DNA from: Neptuniibacter sp.
GTDB taxonomy: Bacteria > Pseudomonadota > Gammaproteobacteria > Pseudomonadales > Balneatricaceae
Direction: 5' to 3'
Assembly (NCBI GenBank): GCA_024686055.1
Contig: JAIBDV010000048.1
Span: forward strand, 1 to 11,851
Length of the DNA stretch: 11,851 bases
In this document: positions 5,770-11,851 of the stretch, in pieces
Position numbering within the stretch: position 1 is the first letter of the stretch
Layout: the number at the start of each line of letters is the position of its first letter
Position numbers and translations under genes: made by a program
The notes under the pieces: generated by a model
What the model was told of the DNA's origin: nothing
The model's database searches: none
What the model saw: only the letters and a program-made list of their open reading frames with translations

Positions 5770-6873
5770 ATGAGTCTTGCTGATAAAGTACTGGCAGTAA
5801 ACAACGACCTGCCGATCCGTACCGATGCCCCAGTTCACAGCGGAAAAGTACGCTCCGTTTACTGGCTGACCGACGCTGACAGTCGCCGTCTGATCGAAGA
5901 GAAAGGCTACGACGTCGCTGCCGACGCACCACTGGCTATCATGGTGATCAGTGATCGAATCTCTGCATTCGACTGCATCTGGCACGGTGAAGGCGGCATG
6001 AACGGCGTACCTGGTAAAGGCGCTGCACTGAACGCCATCTCCAACCACTGGTTCAAACTGTTCCGCGAGCAGGGCCTGGCCGACAGCCACATCCTGGACA
6101 TTCCGCACCCGTTTGTATGGATCGTACAGAAAGCCCGCCCAGTGATGATCGAAGCGATCTGCCGTCAGTACATCACCGGCTCAATGTGGCGCTCGTACGC
6201 CAAAGGCGAACGTGAATTCTGTGGCATTCAGATTGCTGAAGATCTGAAAAAAGACCAGAAGCTGCCTGAACTGCTGATCACACCCTCAACCAAAGGCATT
6301 CTGGAAGGCATTCCAGGCGTACCCGCCGTCGATGATGTGAACATCACCCGTAGCGACATCGAGAATAACTTTGCCGCGTTCAACTTTACCCGCAAAGACG
6401 ATATCAACCGCTACGAGACACTGCTCAAAGAAGGCTTCGACGTCATCAGCAACGAGCTGGCCAAACTGGACCAGGTGTTTGTTGATACCAAGTTCGAGTT
6501 CGGTTATGTCAATGATGCTGCCGGTAACGAGAAGCTGATCTACATGGATGAAGTCGGCACTCCGGACAGCTCCCGTATCTGGGACGGCCCGGCGTACCGT
6601 GAAGGTAAGGTTGTAGAAAATTCGAAAGAAGATTTCCGCCAGCTGCTGCTCAACCACTTCCCTGATCCAGATATCCTGCTCAATAAAGACCGCATGGATG
6701 AACGTCAGGCCCTGGCCCGCGACAACGCGCTGCCAGAAGAAGTACTGATGAAAGTGTCTGCAACCTATGTTGGCATTGCCGAGAAAATCACCGGCCAGAC
6801 TCTGACACTGTCAGACAACCCGAAAGCAGAGATCATTGATATTCTGCGTGATCAATATGGTCTGATCGACTGA
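5770..6873 (+). CDS. purC: Phosphoribosylaminoimidazole-succinocarboxamide (SAICAR) synthase, long form
   Basis: PurC condenses CAIR with aspartate using ATP to make SAICAR in de novo purine synthesis, in the cytoplasm. The protein has 367 residues. The ATP-site loop SGKVRSVY is at 24-31, the substrate region SDRISAFDCIWHGE at 61-74, and VMIEAICRQYITGSMW at 125-140. The signature DEVGTPDSSRIW is at 260-271, followed by a C-terminal extension with FPDPDILLNKDRMDER. E. coli and Pseudomonas PurC have only about 237 residues; the 367-residue form closely resembles the version I recall from Vibrio and Shewanella and is nearer in size to yeast Ade1. The gene stands alone between its own promoter and a strong terminator. 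Confidence 0.96.
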   Translation: MSLADKVLAVNNDLPIRTDAPVHSGKVRSVYWLTDADSRRLIEEKGYDVAADAPLAIMVISDRISAFDCIWHGEGGMNGVPGKGAALNAISNHWFKLFREQGLADSHILDIPHPFVWIVQKARPVMIEAICRQYITGSMWRSYAKGEREFCGIQIAEDLKKDQKLPELLITPSTKGILEGIPGVPAVDDVNITRSDIENNFAAFNFTRKDDINRYETLLKEGFDVISNELAKLDQVFVDTKFEFGYVNDAAGNEKLIYMDEVGTPDSSRIWDGPAYREGKVVENSKEDFRQLLLNHFPDPDILLNKDRMDERQALARDNALPEEVLMKVSATYVGIAEKITGQTLTLSDNPKAEIIDILRDQYGLID

Positions 6874-6897
6874 TCAGCTATCCTGTTGATACCTGAA

Positions 6898-6921
6898 CCG
6901 CAGCCTGGGCTGCGGTTTTTT
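6898..6921 (+). terminator. Rho-independent terminator of purC
   Basis: CCGCAGCC (6898-6905) and GGCTGCGG (6908-6915) form a stem of up to eight pairs, realistically seven with a four-base loop, followed by six T residues. An outer TGATAC (6887-6892) / GTATCA (6922-6927) repeat could extend pairing beyond the T tract. It begins 25 bases after the purC stop. Confidence 0.94.
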
Positions 6922-6967
6922 GTATCAGGCCCACATCACAGGGCCTCAATGATCAGAGGGTTATGCC

Positions 6968-7510
6968 ATGTACAGCACGTTTATTAGCCGGATAGCCATT
7001 ATCCTTGTGCTGCTTCTGATCGTGGCGTATGCCGTTATCGGTTACCAGAACAGCACGCCCCCACCACTGGGCCATACCAACGGCCAGCTGTCACCTGTTC
7101 CCACCACACCCAACGCTGTTTCCAGCCAGAGTCAGGACCCTCGCTACCAGGTCAGCACCCTGCCTTTCTATCAGAATCAGGAGCAAACCATGGCAGCCCT
7201 GCTACTGGCAGTACAACTCTATGACAATGCGACAATTGAACTTCAGCAGACCGATTATCTGTACGTGGTTTTCACCACTCCGGTACTGGGGTTTCATGAT
7301 GACGCTGAGTTCTACCTCGACAGTGCCAGCCAGAGCGTACATTTTCGATCCGCCAGCCGGGCAGGCTATTCCGATGGCGGGCTCAACCGTGCGCGATACG
7401 AGGCACTGCGCCAGCACTACCTGGCAGCAATTAAGACCACGACCGCTGAAGCACAGTCAATTCCAGTCAAGCCTCAAAACGCGCCAGCCGATTCTCCAGC
7501 CCCTGACTGA
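6968..7510 (+). CDS. DUF1499 family membrane-anchored protein lacking the usual cysteines
   Basis: A 180-residue protein with a single N-terminal hydrophobic segment (about residues 7-25) and a following periplasmic domain. The DUF1499 (PF07386) pattern is recognisable: NGQLSPVPTTPNAVSSQ (38-54), TPVLGFHDDAEFYLD (104-118), then VHFRSASRAGYSDGGLNRAR (124-143). As I remember the family, the first motif normally reads CPxxPNCVSS; here both cysteine positions are Ser and Ala, and the whole protein has no cysteine. The function of the family is unknown. The tail after about 150 is Ala/Pro/Gln rich. The ATG has GAGGG seven bases upstream. No promoter is seen in the 46 bases after the purC terminator, so it may depend on read-through. 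Its last 44 bases overlap the 3' end of the chemoreceptor gene on the other strand. Confidence 0.8.
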   Translation: MYSTFISRIAIILVLLLIVAYAVIGYQNSTPPPLGHTNGQLSPVPTTPNAVSSQSQDPRYQVSTLPFYQNQEQTMAALLLAVQLYDNATIELQQTDYLYVVFTTPVLGFHDDAEFYLDSASQSVHFRSASRAGYSDGGLNRARYEALRQHYLAAIKTTTAEAQSIPVKPQNAPADSPAPD

Positions 7511-9512
7511 CCTGCGCTAACGCCTCACTGGCTGAACGCCCCTCCATACTCTGTTGACGGGTATCGTCCGAAAGCAGGTGTATCGTCTGCAAACTTTGAT
7601 TCACGGCTTCAGCGGTGACCGCCTGCTGCTCTGCTGAACTGGCAATCCCATGACTGGCACCAGACACCACTGCGATGTAGGTCTTGATATCCTCCAGTAA
7701 CAGCTCAGCTTCATGAGCGCTTTTAGCGCTTTCCTTAGAAACCGCGACCCCTTTCTCGATGGCCGCAACAGCACCGTGGATATTCCCCTGCAAACGCCCA
7801 ACAATACTTTCAATCTCCTGGGTTGCCTGCTGCGTACGCCCGGCCAATGCCCTCACCTCATCGGCCACCACTGCAAATCCACGCCCGGTTTCACCTGCTC
7901 TGGCCGCCTCAATGGCAGCATTCAGCGCGAGCAGATTAGTCTGATCTGCCACCTCACTAATCGTATTAACAAAGTTACCGATATTTTCGCTCTCCACCTC
8001 CACCTCACGAACCATACAGGTAGCGCCCTTCATGCTCTGGGCTAACACCGTTATCTGCTGGCAGGCTTGATCCATCACAGCCTGGCCCTGTACAACCTTA
8101 TCCGTACTGGCCTGAATCTGCTGAGCACAATCACGGGCGCCATTGGCAACATCCAGGGTCGTCAATGTCATCTCCTCCATTGCCGACACAACCCTATCGG
8201 TTTCCCGGGCCTGCTGCTCAACTGCCCGTTCAGTGGCGCTGCTGATCCCCTGCATCTGACCCACCGATCCATGCAATGATGAGCTGGCAGTCTGCAGCTG
8301 ACCCACCAGCTCATGCAGATTGGCTCGCATATGAATAACACCATGGCGCAGCAGGCTGATCTCATTTCGGCAACCGGGCATGATTGAAACTGGCCGTAAC
8401 TCACAGTTCAGCTGACCCTCACCAATCTTCGCCAGACTCTGATTTAATGCTCCCAGCGGCGACAAAACCCTGAACATCAGCATGGCCGTACCAGCTACAG
8501 TCAACACAATGCTAATTGTTACCAGCAAAACCATCGAATTGCGCAACTGGTCACTCGTTTTAGCGAATTCATGGCTGTATGCACTCAACACCAGCACCCA
8601 GTTCCAACCCTCAACCCGCTGATATCCCAGCACACGCTGGGCGCTTTTGCCCCTGCTGTCAGACCAGTCAAAGTAGAGCGTCCCCTGAGCTGATGCCATA
8701 GCCGCCTCCAATGGACGACTCCCATCAACAGCCAGCAGATCCGGCACCGAACGCCCCTGCCACTGCCCCGACATCAACACCTGCCCCATGCGCTTACTGC
8801 CAGGCCCAGCGATCACCGATGCCGCCCCGGTTTCACCAATTGTTATCTCCTCCACGGCATCTCTCAGCGCCTCTAACCCCGCTGACAGATCGAACCCAAT
8901 ATACAAAACAGCAATCGTCTGCCCCGCCGCACGCACCGGGCGGTACACCGTCATATAATCCCGGCCGAACAGGTACGCTACCCCAGTATAGGTTTCACCG
9001 CGCATTAGCTTCCCATAACCTGGATGCCCCTTACCAAGCAAAGTGCCGAATGCTCGCTCCCCCCCAGCTTTCCTTAACGAAGTGCTGATACGTAAAAAAT
9101 CATCACCATGACGGGCAAAAACAGTCGCTGTCCCACCCGTCATCCGGGTGAACTGATCTGGCTTGGTGAAGTTTCCATCGACAACTCCTGCCTCATCCAG
9201 CATTGCTACAGTCTGACGCCCCAGCACATCCACCGTGCGCTGCGCATCCACAGCCAAGCCCTGCGGAAACATATCAAAAAAGATATCAGACAGTCGCTGA
9301 GCATTTTGAAGACTGTCCTTATAATAAAACCCAAGTAAACGAGAGATAACCTGGGCCTGATGTGCCAGGTTACGCTCCGCCTCCTGCGCCAGACTACGCT
9401 CAGACTGCATGGTCAGCAGGACGGTCATCCCACCTCCCGTCAACACCAGTAACAGCGCAACCACTGCCGTTAACTGCGAAGCCAGGCTCATCTGCTTAAA
9501 TCTGAAAGTCAT
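7467..9512 (-). CDS. Methyl-accepting chemotaxis protein with periplasmic Cache domain
   Basis: A 681-residue inner-membrane chemoreceptor. A first membrane segment (about 13-35) is followed by a large periplasmic sensor domain (36-325) with features of a Cache_3-Cache_2 type domain, such as RDYMTVYRPVRAAGQTIAVL (184-203) and YQRVEGWNWVLVLSAYSHEF (297-316). The second membrane segment is at about 327-349, then a HAMP domain (350-402) and the coiled-coil signalling region. The hairpin tip, which contacts CheA and CheW, is at 518-560 (SEVADQTNLLALNAAIEAAR, then GRGFAVVADEVRALAGRT). Glu/Gln-rich candidate methylation helices are near 425-440 and 625-640. There is no CheR-binding pentapeptide at the C terminus. 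The ligand cannot be told from the sequence. The ATG has AGGATG four bases upstream. No FliA-type promoter was recognised. Confidence 0.95.
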   Translation of the reverse strand: MTFRFKQMSLASQLTAVVALLLVLTGGGMTVLLTMQSERSLAQEAERNLAHQAQVISRLLGFYYKDSLQNAQRLSDIFFDMFPQGLAVDAQRTVDVLGRQTVAMLDEAGVVDGNFTKPDQFTRMTGGTATVFARHGDDFLRISTSLRKAGGERAFGTLLGKGHPGYGKLMRGETYTGVAYLFGRDYMTVYRPVRAAGQTIAVLYIGFDLSAGLEALRDAVEEITIGETGAASVIAGPGSKRMGQVLMSGQWQGRSVPDLLAVDGSRPLEAAMASAQGTLYFDWSDSRGKSAQRVLGYQRVEGWNWVLVLSAYSHEFAKTSDQLRNSMVLLVTISIVLTVAGTAMLMFRVLSPLGALNQSLAKIGEGQLNCELRPVSIMPGCRNEISLLRHGVIHMRANLHELVGQLQTASSSLHGSVGQMQGISSATERAVEQQARETDRVVSAMEEMTLTTLDVANGARDCAQQIQASTDKVVQGQAVMDQACQQITVLAQSMKGATCMVREVEVESENIGNFVNTISEVADQTNLLALNAAIEAARAGETGRGFAVVADEVRALAGRTQQATQEIESIVGRLQGNIHGAVAAIEKGVAVSKESAKSAHEAELLLEDIKTYIAVVSGASHGIASSAEQQAVTAEAVNQSLQTIHLLSDDTRQQSMEGRSASEALAQVSQGLENRLARFEA

Positions 9513-9822
9513 AGTGCATCCTGCTTATTGACGGTGGGTGCATGGGCAAGCATGCTGAAATAAAATCAGAGGAAATAACCGAAGTTAATATAAAAACTCC
9601 TGACTTAGCAGGCGTTAAGCGAAGTTATCTAACACCTGATCTATAACCATACTTATCAAATGGTTAATTTGTCTATTCATTGTTCAGCACACTGGCCAGA
9701 ACCAGCGCCAGATCAATGCCCGGCCAACGAGCTCTGCAGCAGTAAACGTCAGCACGGATTCAGCTACTATCGCTCACACTGCCGACAAGACTGACACCAC
9801 CCCTGAATGGAGCTGCACCATC
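9513..9822. other. 310-base divergent intergenic region between chemoreceptor and lipoprotein genes
   Basis: This gap must hold the promoters of both flanking genes, but none stands out. The part near the chemoreceptor is AT rich and carries two CGAAGTTA copies (9580-9627) and a small GCATG-N6-CATGC repeat (9540-9555). On the plus strand TACTAT at about 9765 could be a -10 for the lipoprotein gene, but lacks a good -35. No FliA (TAAA-N15-GCCGATAA) pattern was found. No coding sequence or RNA gene is evident. Confidence 0.5.
9580..9627. repeat. Two direct copies of CGAAGTTA, 40 bases apart
   Basis: CGAAGTTA occurs at 9580-9587 and again at 9620-9627, a spacing of 40 bases, close to four helical turns. 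Both copies are upstream of the chemoreceptor start. A regulator-binding role is possible, but two 8-base copies in an AT-rich gap may be chance. Confidence 0.3.
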
Positions 9823-10443
9823 ATGGAATATAAACACCTGCTACCACTGCTGCTGGGCTCCTTCCTGCTGGCAGGCTGCACAACGATGAACCCGCTAAGT
9901 ATTCCCGATGATGAATGGGTACAGATGTCAGCTCAGCAACGACTTACTGCACGACAATCACAGGCAGCCCTGACTCAGGCACGATTGGAAAGCGACCGCC
10001 AGCGTCGACACTATGAGGCAAAACTGGCGGCCCAGCAGGTCAGGCTTGCTCAACAAGAAAAAAAGCTACGTTATCAGCAAGCCCACTATGGCGATATCGT
10101 TCAGTGTGAGTTGAGCTCAACCCGGGTACGAGACAGCAAGAACTGGCGCTTTGTCCAACCCGCTGAGTTTGATGTCATTCGCGCTGATCGCACAGAGGTC
10201 AAACTATACGACCACAAAGGCCGGGTCAGGAAAACGCTCAACACCACATTCAGTGACCGAGGAAAACTGGAGCTGTGCATTCAGCCCAACCACCGCCATT
10301 GCGCCAATTTCAGCTGGCGCCAACGAAAACTGAAGCACGGCGTCCAGACACCCATTCATATGGGGGAAAAACTGCATGGCCTGCTCTATTGCGAATTCAA
10401 GCCACTCAGACAAAGAGCGCGATATCAGCATTCACATGACTGA
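9823..10443 (+). CDS. Putative outer-membrane lipoprotein with coiled coil, unknown function
   Basis: A 206-residue protein with a type II signal peptide: charged start MEYKHL, hydrophobic core, and lipobox Leu16-Ala-Gly-Cys19. Residue +2 of the mature protein is Thr, not Asp, so sorting to the outer membrane is expected. Residues about 36-90 form a Gln/Arg/Ala-rich helix with coiled-coil character. The remaining C-terminal domain (about 91-206) has four cysteines (95, 152, 160, 190), enough for two disulfides, and is rich in Arg, Lys and His. No known domain was recognised. The ATG has GGAG about 11 bases upstream. It is divergent from the chemoreceptor gene; a functional link is not shown. 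A hairpin 41 bases past the stop may also end this transcript. Confidence 0.82.
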   Translation: MEYKHLLPLLLGSFLLAGCTTMNPLSIPDDEWVQMSAQQRLTARQSQAALTQARLESDRQRRHYEAKLAAQQVRLAQQEKKLRYQQAHYGDIVQCELSSTRVRDSKNWRFVQPAEFDVIRADRTEVKLYDHKGRVRKTLNTTFSDRGKLELCIQPNHRHCANFSWRQRKLKHGVQTPIHMGEKLHGLLYCEFKPLRQRARYQHSHD

Positions 10444-10477
10444 CCATGTATTGGGGCAGGGACGGGACAACCTGAAT

Positions 10478-10500
10478 AAAAAAGGCAGCCTCAGGCTGCC
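10478..10500 (-). terminator. Rho-independent terminator of the DUF1338 gene
   Basis: GGCAGCC (10484-10490) and GGCTGCC (10494-10500) form a seven-pair stem with a TCA loop. Six A residues at 10478-10483 give a U tract on the minus strand, 36 bases beyond the DUF1338 stop. In the plus direction the hairpin is present but followed by TCTGTG, so termination of the lipoprotein transcript would be weaker. Confidence 0.9.
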
Positions 10501-10536
10501 TCTGTGATAACGCTTCAATTCCAACAAATCAGGCTG

Positions 10537-11334
10537 TCAGCTAGCGTTGGTCGATTCGAAAATCTTATCGGCATTGGCTTCAATAAAACCCTGGTACACC
10601 ACACCCTGGTCATCCGGGTGGCGCAATGCAAATTCGTAGAAGCAGGTCGGAATTTCCTGCACATCATCGCCAGCAAAGGTGTATGCCTGACGGTCCGCCA
10701 GAGTCGAACCCTGCTCCAGTAAAGACTCAGGCGTCCCCTTCACTTCACCACCTACGGTATTCACCGCGTAACCGGCATCTTTGACCCGCTGCAGGGTGTC
10801 ACGAATGCAATTTGTGCTGGTCAGATGGTTAATGCTGACAGTGAAATGGTTCACCCGTACCCCAATCGCCAGCAACCAGGCACCGTATTCGCTTTCCTCC
10901 ATCAGCGCCTGATATTCAGCAAACGTCGGCACATCCCAGTGGCGGCCTGACCAGAACACCGCCTGGCTCAGCGCCTGTGACTCAATCTGTGCGGTGTAGC
11001 GGGCAATAATCTGCTGAGCAGCCGGGCTTAGCTGGTCGGTCAGCAGCTCAGAGACAAATATCTTCGGCACAGCCGGGTCCGGGTGGATAAAGCTGTGCGC
11101 TCGCAGTTTTTTGGCTGTGAAGTCGTAGCTGCCCTGGCGCTCATAACCCATCTCCAGAATCAGCGGCTCCAGGTTATCCAGCTGCAACGGCGTATCGGCA
11201 AAGGTACGAAACGCCACGTGATCATTGATCACCGTGCCATCGGTTGCAGCGAACAACTGCTTGATTTGCTCGGCCTGCGGGGTGATCTGAATGTAGTCCT
11301 GCCACAGCTGATCGAAAAAGTGTTCGGCGTTCAT
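10537..11334 (-). CDS. Short DUF1338 family protein, putative Fe(II) 2-oxoacid oxygenase
   Basis: A 265-residue protein of the DUF1338 (PF07063) family in the vicinal-oxygen-chelate/glyoxalase superfamily. The longer member HglS of Pseudomonas putida (about 460 residues) converts 2-oxoadipate to D-2-hydroxyglutarate with Fe(II) and oxygen in lysine breakdown. Its metal ligands are two His and one Glu, with an Arg four residues after the first His. The same pattern is visible here: His39 and Arg43 in NDHVAFRTF, His163 in RVNHFTVS, and Glu234 in CFYEFALRHP. This suggests an iron-dependent oxygenase, but the short form lacks a substantial part of HglS, so the substrate is unknown. The ATG has GGAG five bases upstream. 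It follows a LysR-type gene on the same strand and ends at its own terminator. Confidence 0.85.
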   Translation of the reverse strand: MNAEHFFDQLWQDYIQITPQAEQIKQLFAATDGTVINDHVAFRTFADTPLQLDNLEPLILEMGYERQGSYDFTAKKLRAHSFIHPDPAVPKIFVSELLTDQLSPAAQQIIARYTAQIESQALSQAVFWSGRHWDVPTFAEYQALMEESEYGAWLLAIGVRVNHFTVSINHLTSTNCIRDTLQRVKDAGYAVNTVGGEVKGTPESLLEQGSTLADRQAYTFAGDDVQEIPTCFYEFALRHPDDQGVVYQGFIEANADKIFESTNAS

Positions 11335-11366
11335 AATAACTCCAGTACAAAGCGGGTAATTGCGAT

Positions 11367-11382
11367 CTTGTTATGCTTCAAG
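11367..11382. promoter_or_regulatory. LysR-type T-N11-A box upstream of the DUF1338 gene
   Basis: CTTG (11367-11370) and CAAG (11379-11382) are inverted around eight bases, giving the T-N11-A dyad typical of LysR-family binding sites. The site lies 33 bases upstream of the DUF1338 ATG. A second dyad, CTGGC-CT-GCCAG, is at 11384-11395. The motif is short and loose, so chance is quite possible; the nearby LysR gene is the reason to list it. Confidence 0.3.
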
Positions 11383-11476
11383 TCTGGCCTGCCAGCGCGG
11401 CAACCACAAACAAGATAACGTACCATCAAGCACAAGCCAGGCTTGCCCTGAGCCCACAGCATAAAGCCAGAACAGG

Positions 11477-11851
11477 TCAACCGGGGTAACGAGGGTGCGC
11501 ACACAACCAGCCCGCCACCCAGCGGCAGAACTGCTGTACAGCGTCATCAGCCTCAGCACCCTCACGCAGCACCTGCCAATACCCAGGCATCAACGCAGGG
11601 TTAAGGCGACTGATCGACTGCTCTCCCAGTGGCGCAACCAGACGCCCCTGCGCACAGAGCTGGCGTGCTTCATCCACTGAAATCAACGCCACCCCCAGTC
11701 CCTTTAACGCAGCCTCCACCAACCCCGCATGGCTATCCAGCGGCAGCACCTGGCGCTCCACCAGCGCATCCACTCCCAGGGTGTTAAGTAGCTGCCGCCA
11801 CAGCTCGACCGATAACTCCGTGCAGAGCAGCCGGTGCCGAACAAGGTCTGC
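11477..11851 (-). CDS. LysR-family transcriptional regulator, C-terminal part (runs off the window)
   Basis: The last 124 codons of a LysR-type regulator; the N-terminal helix-turn-helix lies beyond the right edge. The visible part belongs to the effector-binding domain. It starts ADLVRHRLLCTELSVELWRQ, goes on to LDSHAGLVEAALKGLGVALI with the typical LysR SHxxLVxxAxxxGxGVAL pattern, then GRLVAPLG, and ends with YWQVLREG and FCRWV. The spacing resembles the GcvA-like subgroup. The reading frame is open across the window edge; a GTG at 11773 is internal and not the start. It is 142 bases upstream of the DUF1338 gene on the same strand, so it may regulate or be co-transcribed with it. The effector is unknown. 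Confidence 0.9.
   Translation of the reverse strand, partial: ADLVRHRLLCTELSVELWRQLLNTLGVDALVERQVLPLDSHAGLVEAALKGLGVALISVDEARQLCAQGRLVAPLGEQSISRLNPALMPGYWQVLREGAEADDAVQQFCRWVAGWLCAHPRYPG

Noticed and set aside
9513..9700. FliA (sigma28) promoter for the chemoreceptor
   Set aside because: Searched by eye for TAAA-N15-GCCGATAA on the minus strand; only a GATAA fragment occurs, without a matching -35.
11371..11565. 64-residue minus-strand frame overlapping the LysR 3' end
   Set aside because: It is in a different frame from LysR, its Trp-rich tail resembles no known protein, and no ribosome-binding site was found. A frameshifted LysR tail was considered, but the LysR frame ends naturally at 11477.
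1..11851. Defence system, prophage, insertion sequence or CRISPR array
   Set aside because: No transposase, integrase, phage, toxin-antitoxin or nuclease-defence genes, and no regularly spaced repeats. All recognisable genes are core or common accessory chromosomal genes.

Overview
The window reads as ordinary chromosomal DNA of a marine-type gammaproteobacterium. The best fit is the Oceanospirillales/Oceanospirillaceae, near the pseudomonads, at family-level confidence only. The clues are the zinc-ribbon (FmdB-type) - aspS - yebC - ruvC order, an AspRS very like that of Pseudomonas, a long 367-residue PurC of the kind I recall from Vibrio and Shewanella, and a short DUF1338 protein. Base composition is even, with GC slightly above half. 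I see no mobile elements, tRNA or rRNA genes, CRISPR arrays or prophage genes.

Left block (1-3804, all on the minus strand): the 5' end of ruvC (Holliday-junction resolvase) with its own promoter, then yebC (translation/transcription factor), aspS (aspartyl-tRNA synthetase), a small FmdB-type zinc-ribbon protein and a HIT-domain protein. The zinc-ribbon gene, aspS and yebC look like one operon. A good sigma70 promoter (-10 TATAAT) precedes the zinc-ribbon gene, and its -35 lies inside a short palindrome. The operon ends at a strong terminator between yebC and ruvC. AspRS carries His30 and Gly81, the signature of the non-discriminating form, which would also charge tRNA-Asn.

Middle block (3935-7510): a FemAB/GNAT-like DUF482 protein (plus strand) converges on a 114-residue protein of unknown function (minus strand). 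A gap of about 350 bases with an inverted repeat leads into purC (purine synthesis), which has an extended -10 promoter and a strong terminator. Next is a membrane-anchored DUF1499 protein that lacks the family's usual cysteines.

Right block (7467-11851): a Cache-domain methyl-accepting chemotaxis protein (minus) overlaps the 3' end of the DUF1499 gene by 44 bases. It is divergent from a coiled-coil lipoprotein of unknown function (plus). A shared terminator region separates that gene from a short DUF1338 putative Fe(II) oxygenase (minus), which lies just downstream of the 3' part of a LysR-family regulator that runs off the window edge.

I found no clearly new multi-gene system. The most useful leads are the non-discriminating AspRS signature, the cysteine-free DUF1499 protein, the short DUF1338 enzyme with an adjacent LysR regulator and a LysR-type box, and two unassigned small proteins (5076-5420 and 9823-10443).
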